From: JAKAAZ01 sp963817855
Lineage (GTDB): Bacteria; Acidobacteriota; Terriglobia; Terriglobales; Acidobacteriaceae
DNA length: 64,000 bases
Assembly: GCA_963817855.1 (NCBI GenBank)
Contig: CAWFQA010000001.1
Span: 2,402,337 to 2,466,336 of the forward strand
Direction of reading: 5' to 3'
Shown: positions 18,164 through 26,815 of the stretch, one piece after another
Position numbering within the stretch: position 1 is the first letter of the stretch
Layout: the number at the start of each line of letters is the position of its first letter
The notes under the pieces: generated by a model
Told to the model about the DNA's origin: nothing
Database searches by the model: none
The model's input: only the letters and a program-made list of their open reading frames with translations
Made by a program: the position numbers and the translations under genes

Positions 18164-19186
18164 ATGCGTTCTTCTTTGTTCCTGGCCAGCTGGGTTTTGT
18201 TTGGGGTCACCGGCGTATACGCCCACGCACAGACCTCCATGTTACCCGCCAATCCCCAACCCAATCTGCCGCATCAACAAGTCGCGAGTCTACTTCCGCG
18301 CCACCAGGCTTTAAGCAGGACCGTGGCGGAGAGTTCCTCCGATGCGAATGTATTTGCGAGCAACTCCTTTTCTACCCCGAACGCAACCACCCAGGAAACC
18401 CAGCCGATCTGCGGCATCACGCAACTCGGTCGTTGCCTCCGGGACCTCGGGGAAGACGAGATAGCAATATTTACCAGCCCGCTGCGTCTCCAACCGAAGG
18501 ATGGGTATTGGCTCGCGCCCCTTGGGGCGGCTACGGGACTGGCGATCGCGTATGACGCGGATGCGTCGCAGGCCGTCGGTGTCGATCCAAGCCGCACCAA
18601 CACTGCGAATACGATCGCTGACTTCGGGTCGTTCTGGGCCACCGGTGCGGAGGGCGTAGGAATTTATTTCATTGGTCTGGCCAAAAAGAATCCCAAGCTG
18701 GCGGAGACCGGACGGTTAGCCGATGAGGCGATCATCGGCTCCGGAACCGTAACCCTGGTGACCAAGCTGGCCAGCAACCGCCAGCGTCCGCGGCAAGGAA
18801 ATGGGCAAGGCGATTTTTGGCCTTATGGCGCGCAGCATTGGGAATGGGATTCATCCTTTCCATCCGACCATGCCACCGCCAGCATGGCATTGGCTCGCGT
18901 TATTGCCGGCGAGTACCCCCATTGGTATGTCATGGCACCCGCGTACGGCTTTGCCGAGACAGTCAGCATGGCGCGCATTTTTGCAAATCAACATTTTCCG
19001 TCCGACGTGCTGGTCGGGCAGGCTGTCGGATTCCTAACCGGCAGTTATGTTCTGCATCGTCGCTCACTGTATCGGCCCGGTGCGAAGAAGACGCTCGCCA
19101 GCAGACTCATCGGCTCGGTTAATCCGATTGCAGATCCGCGAACGCGTACCCTGGGAGCATCGATGGAAATTCCGGTTGGGCGCTAG
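18164..19186 (+). CDS. PAP2-family phosphatase, exported
   Basis: The 340-residue protein has a signal peptide (MRSSLFLASWVLFGVTGVYA) and all three acid-phosphatase motifs: KLASNRQRPRQ, then SSFPSDHATASMA and SMARIFANQHFPSDVLVG. PAP2 enzymes remove phosphate from lipid pyrophosphates or phosphatidic acid on the periplasmic side; undecaprenyl pyrophosphate is one possible substrate. It follows the exported repeat protein by nine bases, so the two are probably co-transcribed. Confidence 0.85.
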   Translation: MRSSLFLASWVLFGVTGVYAHAQTSMLPANPQPNLPHQQVASLLPRHQALSRTVAESSSDANVFASNSFSTPNATTQETQPICGITQLGRCLRDLGEDEIAIFTSPLRLQPKDGYWLAPLGAATGLAIAYDADASQAVGVDPSRTNTANTIADFGSFWATGAEGVGIYFIGLAKKNPKLAETGRLADEAIIGSGTVTLVTKLASNRQRPRQGNGQGDFWPYGAQHWEWDSSFPSDHATASMALARVIAGEYPHWYVMAPAYGFAETVSMARIFANQHFPSDVLVGQAVGFLTGSYVLHRRSLYRPGAKKTLASRLIGSVNPIADPRTRTLGASMEIPVGR

Positions 19187-19247
19187 CATCGCAGTTTGAT
19201 CCCTGAACGCGCGGTGGAGTGTTATTGTGCAGAAAGTCGGCAACCGA

Positions 19248-19808
19248 TTACGGATGCGACCGGAGCAGCGGTGCGAGTTTCGCCTGGAGCATTCCATATG
19301 TGCTACCTGAAAAAGCCCCGGAATTCATCCAGCGAATGGTGCCCGATCGATCGACCAGCACCACATACGCTCGGCTCTCATCTTTGACCGCCAGCCGCTG
19401 TCTCCAAAGTTGCTCATCGCGATACAGCACAATGGTTCGATTTTGCACCGTTACAGGCATGCTGCTTTTGATTCCATCAACCGCTACACGGCGAAAGATT
19501 TTTGGCGCCGATTCAAGCTGGATCATCCCGTACGCCGACACATTGTCAGGAAAATCCCTGGCCAGATGCTCATTCCACATACGGGCATCCTTACCTGCTG
19601 TCCGGCTGAATGAAAACACCAGAACCATCGGCTTCTCCATGGGAGATCCTGGTAGCGTGAGAGAACGATTCGTGATCGTGTGCCCGGAAAATGCGGGGAA
19701 AACAGATCCCACCTGCAGCGGCGCAGACAGCGATTGGGCTGCGTGCAGCGGCAGCGCGGGAATCAGCAGTCCGATCGTCATGGCGACGCATCTGGGGAAG
19801 CGTTTCAT
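19248..19808 (-). CDS. exported thioredoxin-fold (ATP10-like) protein
   Basis: A signal peptide (MTIGLLIPALPLHAAQ) precedes a thioredoxin-like domain: LQVGSVFPAFSGHTI, MVLVFSFSRTAGKDARMWNE and AYVVLVDRSGTIRWMNSGAF. There is no CxxC pair, as in the Atp10/SCO-like branch rather than in active disulphide enzymes. ATG at 19808 gives a standard signal peptide; ATG at 19832, with GGAG four bases upstream, would add eight residues. It is divergent from the b561-like gene, and the operator at 19871 lies between them. The ATP10 link is by pattern only. Confidence 0.55.
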   Translation of the reverse strand: MKRFPRCVAMTIGLLIPALPLHAAQSLSAPLQVGSVFPAFSGHTITNRSLTLPGSPMEKPMVLVFSFSRTAGKDARMWNEHLARDFPDNVSAYGMIQLESAPKIFRRVAVDGIKSSMPVTVQNRTIVLYRDEQLWRQRLAVKDESRAYVVLVDRSGTIRWMNSGAFSGSTYGMLQAKLAPLLRSHP

Positions 19809-19863
19809 ATGTTTGAGACCCTCATCATTCATTACACTCCAAAGTAGAACTCATCCGGGCGGC

Positions 19864-19893
19864 TTGACAGTATGTCTTAGCGGATTAAGACTG
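19864..19893 (+). promoter_or_regulatory. promoter with BlaI-type operator (copy 2)
   Basis: A consensus -35 box TTGACA (19864-19869) is followed by TATGTCTTA, six bases, then TAAGAC ending at 19891, which also serves as the -10 (spacing 16). The core GTCTTA-N6-TAAGAC and its place between -35 and -10 match the site at 14596. It points at the b561-like gene starting at 19964. Confidence 0.65.
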
Positions 19894-19963
19894 ATCATGG
19901 AACGATGGTCGCCGCTTCACTCCTGCAAAAAGCCTGACATGCTATTGAAATGAAGGAGAGTCA

Positions 19964-20928
19964 ATGAAACGGATCGGGCGAGGTTCGCGTTGCTTGGCGG
20001 AATTGCAATAGCCTTTTTCCTGACGCCACACGCTGCCCGCTCGCAAACGTTCGCCGGCATTTCGGGAATTGTCAGGGACTCCGCGGGCAAATTGGTGAGC
20101 GACGCCCAGGTGTCGATCAAAGATGTCGATACTGCCCAGTCGACAGAAATAAAGACCAATTCTGCTGGCGCGTACATGAAGTCGAATCTTATCCCTGGAA
20201 AGTACACCGTTTCCGTGTCCGGGGTAGGACTGAACTCTCAAACCAACAACGTAACCTTGATTGCCGCCGAGGAAGTGCATACCGACTTTGTACTCGACAC
20301 CGAGCCACAGCAGCAAGAAACCCCACCCAACAAATTGCCACCCGCACCGCAGCCGAATCCGCAGACTTCACCTGCCGGAACTTCGAACACTCCTTCGCTA
20401 CAGGATCTTGGCTTTGGCGCCAGCCAGACCCAGGGCAGCGCGAAGGAACAGGCGCTACTCAATAAACGCACTCACATGCTGAAAGTGCATCAGACCTTGG
20501 GTTTGATCACCGCGATCCCGATGGTCGCCACGTTAATAACGGGCCCGCAGGCGAAGGCGAAAGGAAAAAACGGCGAGCCGATCACGGAACCTACCGACGC
20601 GAACCTTGATTTCCACATAGCTCTGGGCGGCCTGACGACAGGCCTGTATTTCGCCACCGCTTATTATGCGATCTTCGCCCCGAAAATTCCCGGGGTCAAA
20701 CCCAAGGGCGCGATCCGCCTGCATCGCGATTTGGGCTGGATCCACGGCCCGGGAATGATCATTACCCCGGTTCTGGGAATCATGGCGTACAAGCAGGAGA
20801 ACGCTGGAGAGAAGGTACATGGGATCGCTTCCGCACACGGAACGGCCGCATATATTACAGCTGCCGCGTATGGAGCATCTATTGTGGCTGTGTCATGGCC
20901 GATTCATTGGAAATTCTGGGAGCGTTGA
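19964..20928 (+). CDS. carboxypeptidase-regulatory-like domain fused to cytochrome b561-like helices (early frameshift)
   Basis: The protein has a signal peptide (GGIAIAFFLTPHAARSQ), a carboxypeptidase-regulatory-like beta-sandwich (FAGISGIVRDSAGKLVSDAQ to GKYTVSVSG), a Pro-rich linker and four membrane helices. The helices carry histidines (HQTLG, FHIALGG, LHRDLGWIHG, SAHGTAAY) placed as in cytochrome b561-type heme proteins. The best start, ATG at 19964 behind AAGGAG, reads MKRIG and then leaves the frame. Adding one G to the GGG at 19976-19978 restores MKRIGARFALLGG. Otherwise TTG at 19990 must start the gene. It follows the second BlaI-type promoter, and the YceI gene comes four bases later. 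Confidence 0.7.
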
Positions 20929-20932
20929 AGAA

Positions 20933-21476
20933 ATGAAGCATAAGAATCTCTCCATTGCCTTGTTGCTGTTTGCGCTTCCTGTCTTCGCTCAGGCTGATAC
21001 GCAGTGGGTGCTGAAGCAGTCTACCCTCACGTATCACATGTCCCATCCCATGCATGAAGTGAACGCTGTAAGCCATGCGGCGAAAGGGAAGGGAATTTGC
21101 CGTGCCGGGCAATGCAATTTTCTGATCGCGGTGCCGGTGAAATCGTTTGACTCCGGGGACAGCAATCGCGACCTTCACATGCTTGAAGCAACGCGCGGAG
21201 CACAATTCCCCATGGTCATTGTGCGTACTGAATTTCCCGAGGCTGACACCACCTCTCCAACTACTATATGCCGATCTCGACGTGCAATTTGCCGGCCAGA
21301 CTGCCCATTATCAACATGTGCCTTTCCAGCGAGTCACGCAAGGCGACCAGGTGCGGATCACCGGAACGATTCCCTCGACATGTTCCGATTTCAAGATTGA
21401 TCGTCCGTCATTCCTGACGCTTCCGATCAAGAATGAGATTCCAGTCAAAGTGGATATGACCTGGCAGAAAATGTAA
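20933..21476 (+). pseudogene. YceI-family protein, frameshifted
   Basis: Translation from ATG at 20933 gives a signal peptide (NLSIALLLFALPVFAQ) and the first half of a YceI barrel (LTYHMSHPMHEVNAVSHAAK, VPVKSFDSGDSNRDLHMLEA). It leaves the frame near 21245. One base further on, the other frame continues with YADLDVQFAGQTAHYQHVPF and ends with a normal strand, IPVKVDMTWQKM, at 21476. A single extra base around 21240-21275 explains this. The joined product would be about 180 residues, a normal YceI length. It sits directly after the b561-like gene, a common pairing for YceI proteins. Confidence 0.75.
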
Positions 21477-21646
21477 TCCAGGCTCACATTTCTGCTGAGT
21501 GCTACTATGCTGATATTGTGTGGAAGATTTGATTGCGCGCGGTTCCATTTGCGCGGGCAATTCTTAAGCAATTGCGACTGAAACCATCAATTTTCCCACA
21601 CGGCGTGTTCAATCTATCATCCTTGTAGGATGTAGACTTCAGGTTT

Positions 21647-21723
21647 GGCCCCGTAGCTCAGGTGGATAGAGCAGCAGTTTCCTAAACTGTTTGTCGGAAG
21701 TTCGAATCTTCCCGGGGTCACCA
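21647..21723 (+). tRNA. tRNA-Arg (CCT)
   Basis: The 77 bases fold as a tRNA: acceptor GGCCCCG pairs with CGGGGTC, the D-arm contains GCTCAGGTGGATAGAGC, the anticodon arm is GCAGT-TTCCTAA-ACTGT with anticodon CCT, the T-arm contains GTTCGAATC, and CCA is encoded at 21721-21723. It reads AGG codons. Confidence 0.95.
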
Positions 21724-21973
21724 TTCCCGGTTCGATCTATCGGAATCTGGCGAGCCTACGAGATCGGCAGGGCTTGCAGCGGCATGGTTTGGTATCGAAG
21801 CGCCGTGCGTGGAATGTCCGAAATGGGATTGCAGAATCTAAATCGGTTATCGTCGCAACGTCCGATAACATGTATTCTGTAATGTAGGTCAAGCCGCCCT
21901 TAAAGTTCGCATTTCCAGTTATTTCGCGACCAAAACTGCTAGGCTAAGTTGAAGGGTTGGATCGTTCCCTGTT

Positions 21974-23101
21974 ATGTTGCGTTTCCCTATTGCAACTTCC
22001 GTGCTCACTGACGCGGTACAGCAGCGCGTATTTCCCGGAGCGGCCTTCGGAGTGCTGCATTCCGAGGAACAATTCGCCGTTGAATCTGTCGGCGAGTTTA
22101 CGTACCAGCTCGGATCGCCACGCGTACAGACGGACACCCTCTTTGACGTGGCCAGCGTCAGCAAAGCAATGGCGACCACCTCCATGGCTATGCTGCTTTG
22201 GCAACGCGGTCAGCTGCATCTCGACGAACCGATTGGCCGGCGCTTTCCTGGATTCTTACAGGTTGGCACGGAGCCTGAAAACCTTGCCGCACTTCGATCG
22301 ACCATCAGCCCGCGAATGCTTCTGGCCCATTGCTCGGGTCTGCCCGCTTATGCGCCTCTATATAAAACCTGCCGCACGGCGTCGGAGTTGCTGGAAGCCT
22401 GCCTTCACATGCCGCTCGAGTCAGCTCCAGGGTCTCGAGCCGTCTATTCCGATATCGGGTTCATCCTGATCGGTCATCTGTTGGAGCAAATTGCCGGTGA
22501 TCGACTGGACAGTTTTTGTCTACAAGAAATATTCGCACCTCTGGGAATGAGCTCGACGCTCTACTGCCCTCCCTCGGAACTCAAAAGCTCCATTCCTCCG
22601 ACAGCCGACAAGGAAAACTTTCGCGGTCGAATTCTCCAGGGCGAAGTTCACGACGGCAATTGCTGGAGATTAGGCGGAGTCAGCGGACACGCCGGATTAT
22701 TTTCGAACGTGCCTGATATGCTTCGCCTGGCAGATTGTCTGCTCCATCGCGGTGGCAACATTTTTCGTCCGGAAACAATTTCACAATTCACAACCCGACA
22801 GCACATGCCTTCGTCTTCCGGCTGGGCTTTGGGTTGGGATACGCCGACCGCGCCTTCTTCGTCCGGAACACTGTTCAGCGCTCATTCTGTCGGCCATCTC
22901 GGCTACACGGGAACTTCGCTCTGGCTTGATTTCGACAAACAGGTGGCAATCGTTCTGTTGACCAACCGCACCTATCCTGGAGATGGAGCGACGGAATCTA
23001 AATCTATGAAGAACATCCGCCCCCGATTTCACGATGCCCTGATGCGTGAGCTTGGGTGGGGTGCACCCACGAATTCTTCTCGCGAGGCTGGAGACGAATA
23101 G
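21974..23101 (+). CDS. serine hydrolase, class C beta-lactamase family
   Basis: The 375-residue protein has the serine-lysine motif SVSK (Ser61-Lys64) in LFDVASVSKAMATTS, a YSDIG motif in the middle that takes the place of the Tyr-x-Asn motif, and HLGYTGTSLWLD near the end in the place of the KTG motif. These are typical of class C beta-lactamase-like esterases and peptidases. No signal peptide is visible, so a cytoplasmic esterase or peptidase is more likely than a true beta-lactamase. It lies 64 bases upstream of murQ, which hints at a role in peptidoglycan fragment turnover. Confidence 0.8.
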   Translation: MLRFPIATSVLTDAVQQRVFPGAAFGVLHSEEQFAVESVGEFTYQLGSPRVQTDTLFDVASVSKAMATTSMAMLLWQRGQLHLDEPIGRRFPGFLQVGTEPENLAALRSTISPRMLLAHCSGLPAYAPLYKTCRTASELLEACLHMPLESAPGSRAVYSDIGFILIGHLLEQIAGDRLDSFCLQEIFAPLGMSSTLYCPPSELKSSIPPTADKENFRGRILQGEVHDGNCWRLGGVSGHAGLFSNVPDMLRLADCLLHRGGNIFRPETISQFTTRQHMPSSSGWALGWDTPTAPSSSGTLFSAHSVGHLGYTGTSLWLDFDKQVAIVLLTNRTYPGDGATESKSMKNIRPRFHDALMRELGWGAPTNSSREAGDE

Positions 23102-23165
23102 CTGCTGCGCTGGGGGCGCGTGAGGCGATACAATCAAAGAAGAAGAGTCGCACTGAGGTGGTTTT

Positions 23166-24152
23166 TTGAAGCTTATGGGAAATGCAACAAACACGATCGA
23201 TACACCCACCACTCGCGCTGACCGTAATGGGAAGGATTCGTTCTCTCACCTGGAGACATTGACGACCGAAAGTGCGAACCAGGCATCGCAGGGTTTTGAC
23301 ACCAAGTCCGCACTGGAGATCGCACGCATCATCAACCACGAAGATGCCAAGATTGCGGCCGCGATTAAGCGGGCTTTACCGGAAATTGCTGCCGTCATCG
23401 ACAACGTTGCCCGATGTTTGCGCGACGGCGGTCGCCTGATTTATGTGGGCGCGGGCTCCAGCGGACGCATCGCTGCCCTCGACGCATCGGAGATTCCGCC
23501 GACCTATTCGACATTGCCGCAGACCGTGCAGTACATCATGGCTGGAGGACCGAAAGCGCTCGCCTCCTCCATGGAAGCCAACGAGGATTCTCGCGAGCTG
23601 GGCCAGCGGGATATTGCCCGTCGTCGTCCAACCCGCAAAGATATCGTGATCGGAATTTCAGCCAGCGGCCGCACTCCTTACGTGGTCGCAGCGCTCGAGT
23701 ATGCGCGAGGACGCGGCTCAAAAACCGCAGCTGTCACCTGCAACCACAATTCTGAGTTGACCACCGTTGCCGACGTGACGATTGTTGCCGAAGTCGGACC
23801 GGAGGTCGTGCTCGGTTCCACTCGCATGAAGGCTGGTTCCGCCCAGAAAATGATTCTGAACATGATCACCACTGGCGCGATGACCCGCCTTGGCTATGTG
23901 TACGAAAACCTGATGGTGAACGTGCACATGAAGAACTCCAAACTGGTTGAGCGCGGACTCCGCATTCTGAAGCAGGCTTGCAATGTAGACCAGGAAACGG
24001 CCATTCGCACCATGAAGGCCGCCGGTAAAAGCGTACCCATCGCCATGGTGATGTTGAAAGCCGGAGTCGACAAGCAGGAAGCGGTGCGCAGGCTGGCGAA
24101 GTCGGACGGTAATGTCCGCCGCGCGATCGAAGACACCACCCTTGAGCTGTAG
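23166..24152 (+). CDS. murQ: N-acetylmuramic acid 6-phosphate etherase
   Basis: MurQ cleaves the lactyl ether of MurNAc-6-phosphate during cell-wall recycling. The 328-residue protein has the SIS-domain sugar-phosphate motif GAGSSGRIAALDASEIPPTY, with the catalytic glutamate in DASE, and the second acidic site in MEANEDSRELGQ. The ending QEAVRRLAKSDGNVRRAIE is also typical. TTG at 23166 follows GAGGTGG; ATG at 23175 is the alternative. It is followed by murA in the same direction. Confidence 0.95.
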   Translation: MKLMGNATNTIDTPTTRADRNGKDSFSHLETLTTESANQASQGFDTKSALEIARIINHEDAKIAAAIKRALPEIAAVIDNVARCLRDGGRLIYVGAGSSGRIAALDASEIPPTYSTLPQTVQYIMAGGPKALASSMEANEDSRELGQRDIARRRPTRKDIVIGISASGRTPYVVAALEYARGRGSKTAAVTCNHNSELTTVADVTIVAEVGPEVVLGSTRMKAGSAQKMILNMITTGAMTRLGYVYENLMVNVHMKNSKLVERGLRILKQACNVDQETAIRTMKAAGKSVPIAMVMLKAGVDKQEAVRRLAKSDGNVRRAIEDTTLEL

Positions 24153-24224
24153 CGCTCAAAAAGATGCGTTGACGCTGCTGATACCCTGCGCTGCAAAGAT
24201 AAAAATGCATGGTTAGATGGATCC

Positions 24225-25529
24225 ATGGATAAGTTTGTCATTCGCGGTGGCACACCGCTTCGAGGCACAATCCGCATCAGCGGAGCCAAGAACTCCGCTC
24301 TACCCTGCATGGCCGCGGCCATCCTGACAGAAGACGAAGTCATCCTGGAAAATATTCCGGACGTGCGCGACATTGAAACTGAGCGCAAGCTGCTGGTTTC
24401 GATGGGTGCCGAGGTCGAGCTAGGATACGGCCGTGCCCACCATCGCACACGCATTCGCTGCGCCTCGCTTGACCCGGTTGCGAAATATGAAATCGTCAAA
24501 ACCATGCGTGCATCTTCGCTGGTACTGGGACCGTTAGTCGCGCGCACTGGTACGGCTCGCGTGGCGATGCCCGGCGGTTGCGCCATTGGCGGTCGCCCGA
24601 TCGATCTCCACATTAAAGCGCTGCAAGCCATGGGCGCGGAAATCACTCAGGAACACGGATACCTGGAAGCCCGCGCGAAACGCCTCCATGGGGCGCATAT
24701 CGTTTTCGACAAAATCACCGTGACCGGAACCGAAGATTTGCTGATGGCCGCCGTGCTCGCCGACGGCGAGACCTGCATGGAAAACTGCGCGTGTGAGCCG
24801 GAAGTTACGGACTTGGCAAAAATGTTGGCTTCCATGGGAGCGCGCATTGAAGGCGCCGGGTCGGCGACGATTCGCGTCCAAGGCGCTGAAGTTTTGCATG
24901 GCGCGAAACATCGCATTCATCCGGATCGTATTGAAGTCGGCACGTTTTTGATAGCTGCAGCCATTACCGGCGGTGAACTGACTTTGACGGGTTGTATTCC
25001 CGACCATCTTTCTTCTGTCATCGAAAAGCTGAGAGAGGTTGGCGTGCAATGCGAGCTGGGTCCCGACTCAATCCACGTCCGCAATACCGCTCCGCTACGC
25101 AGCGCAAACATTTCTACGGAAGAGTACCCCGGCTTCCCTACCGATATGCAGGCGCAGTTTATGGCGTTGGCAACGCAGGCCGAAGGCACATCTCTCGTCA
25201 CGGAGAATATTTTTGAAAATCGCTTCATGCACGTGCAGGAATTGATTCGCATGGGCGCCAACATTCGTGTGGAAGGCCGCACCGCTGCGGTCGTCGGCAG
25301 GTCCCCATTATCCGCAGCCGCCGTCATGGCGTCCGATCTGCGCGCCTCGGCATCGCTGGTTCTGGCCGCCCTGGTCGCCGAGGGTGAGACCATTATCGAT
25401 CGTGTGTATCACATTGATCGCGGCTATGAGCGGATTGAAGAAAAACTGCGCGGAGTCGGGGCAAAGATTCGCCGCATCGGCAATGTGTTCCGCGAAACCG
25501 AAGAGCCGGCCACCCAAGTAACCGCCTAG
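24225..25529 (+). CDS. murA: UDP-N-acetylglucosamine 1-carboxyvinyltransferase
   Basis: MurA adds enolpyruvate to UDP-GlcNAc, the first committed step of peptidoglycan synthesis. The 434-residue protein has Lys22-Asn23 in RISGAKNSALP and the catalytic Cys119 in MPGGCAIGGRPIDLH, the target of fosfomycin. Later motifs include GFPTDMQAQFMALA and DLRASASLVLAALVAEG. Length and order are normal for the family. It lies 72 bases after murQ. Confidence 0.97.
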   Translation: MDKFVIRGGTPLRGTIRISGAKNSALPCMAAAILTEDEVILENIPDVRDIETERKLLVSMGAEVELGYGRAHHRTRIRCASLDPVAKYEIVKTMRASSLVLGPLVARTGTARVAMPGGCAIGGRPIDLHIKALQAMGAEITQEHGYLEARAKRLHGAHIVFDKITVTGTEDLLMAAVLADGETCMENCACEPEVTDLAKMLASMGARIEGAGSATIRVQGAEVLHGAKHRIHPDRIEVGTFLIAAAITGGELTLTGCIPDHLSSVIEKLREVGVQCELGPDSIHVRNTAPLRSANISTEEYPGFPTDMQAQFMALATQAEGTSLVTENIFENRFMHVQELIRMGANIRVEGRTAAVVGRSPLSAAAVMASDLRASASLVLAALVAEGETIIDRVYHIDRGYERIEEKLRGVGAKIRRIGNVFRETEEPATQVTA

Positions 25530-25585
25530 CGAAGGCGTTGACGCTTGCCCCGCAACAGCACTTGAAGTTCTAGACCGACGCACGC

Positions 25586-25813
25586 ATGCAAAGTATTCTC
25601 GCTCCATTCCGATTCGGCTGGAACGCCTTGCGCGGACACTGGCTGCACCCATGGCGAAGTCCGTATCTTCGCTGGCGCATTGAAACCTATTCCGGCATTC
25701 CGGCCGGCACGATCAACGCCCACATCTTCTGGCAGTTTTTTTTCGCGCAAAAAGGCAATCTGCTCCACTTTCTGTTGTGGACTGCAAGACTGGAATCCTA
25801 CAAAAACAATTGA
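25586..25813 (+). CDS. small hypothetical protein
   Basis: A 75-residue basic, Trp/Phe-rich frame (FRFGWNALRGHWLHPWRSPY, then RWRIETYSGIPA and FWQFFFAQ) in the short interval between murA and the Gfo/Idh gene, ending nine bases before the latter. It has no signal peptide and no recognisable motif. Its even amino-acid make-up and tight spacing suggest a real gene in the murA-to-oxidoreductase transcript. Function unknown. Confidence 0.5.
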   Translation: MQSILAPFRFGWNALRGHWLHPWRSPYLRWRIETYSGIPAGTINAHIFWQFFFAQKGNLLHFLLWTARLESYKNN

Positions 25814-25822
25814 GAGGATCGG

Positions 25823-26815
25823 ATGGTTCGATACGGCATTCTAGGTTTTGGCTTGCACGGCTGGAAGCGCCTTATACCGGCATTTGCCGGCGCGCAGAAT
25901 TCCAAACTGACTGGCATCTGGCGCAGAAATCTCGACAAGGCCAAGGCCAACGCTAACGATTACGGCATCGAAACTGTCTTCGCCACGGCGGAAGAGCTAT
26001 GCGCCTCTCCCCATGTAGACGCCGTGTTCGTCACTTCGCCGGACGCCCTCCACATGCGCGATAGCCTGTTGGCAATGTCGCACAACAAAGCTGTGTTATG
26101 CGAAAAGCCGCTGGCGATGAGCGTAGAAGAAGCGGAACAGATGCTGGCAGCAGGCCGGAAGGCGCACGTTCAGTTCGGAGTAGCGCAGAATTTTCGCTAC
26201 AACCACAGCGTCGATTTGATTCGCGAGTGGGTACAGGCGGGCAGAATCGGCAAGCCCATTTTCGCGACATCCCATTTTTATTTCCTGAGTGCCGAAAGCC
26301 AGCGCGTCTGGATCTACGACCCTTCCCTTGCCCGTGGCGGCCCCATCGGTGATGTTGGCATTCACTGCCTTGACGTACTGCGTTACGTTCTGCGGGACGA
26401 AGTGACGGCCGTAACGACACTGGCCCATCGCGACGCAAAATCTGGCGGTGTCGAAGCCAGCGCGGTGCTCTCCATGGATTTTGGCAGTGGAGCCATCGGC
26501 TCGATTCTTGTGAGCTTTCGGTCGCCCTATCGCTCGCTGGTTGAAATCGTCGGCGAAACTGGCGTCATCCGCAGCGAAAATGGCCTGACCGTCACCGGCA
26601 TGGTCGATGTGCAATTAGTGGAAAGCGGCAAAGTTCGCGACAACAAACAAGTCACGAATGCGGACGCTTACTATCGAATGCTCGACGGATTCAGTGACTC
26701 CATCGAAGGTCGCGGAAGCTATCGCGCACCCGGTGAGGATGGCTTGAACAATCAGCGTGTCCTCGATGCCGCGTATGCCAGCTGGCAGTCGGGTCGCAAA
26801 GAAATTATTTCGTAG
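25823..26815 (+). CDS. Gfo/Idh/MocA-family oxidoreductase
   Basis: A 330-residue NAD(P)-dependent dehydrogenase. The Rossmann fold begins RYGILGFGLHGWKRL, the family motif VLCEKPLAMSVEEAEQM follows, and the C-terminal beta-sheet domain contains PIGDVGIHCLDVLRYVL with the usual catalytic Asp-His pair. GAGAGGATCGG precedes the ATG. It is cytoplasmic, without a TAT signal, unlike the family member at 51122. Substrates of this family are sugars, inositols or related polyols; which one is not visible. Confidence 0.88.
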   Translation: MVRYGILGFGLHGWKRLIPAFAGAQNSKLTGIWRRNLDKAKANANDYGIETVFATAEELCASPHVDAVFVTSPDALHMRDSLLAMSHNKAVLCEKPLAMSVEEAEQMLAAGRKAHVQFGVAQNFRYNHSVDLIREWVQAGRIGKPIFATSHFYFLSAESQRVWIYDPSLARGGPIGDVGIHCLDVLRYVLRDEVTAVTTLAHRDAKSGGVEASAVLSMDFGSGAIGSILVSFRSPYRSLVEIVGETGVIRSENGLTVTGMVDVQLVESGKVRDNKQVTNADAYYRMLDGFSDSIEGRGSYRAPGEDGLNNQRVLDAAYASWQSGRKEIIS

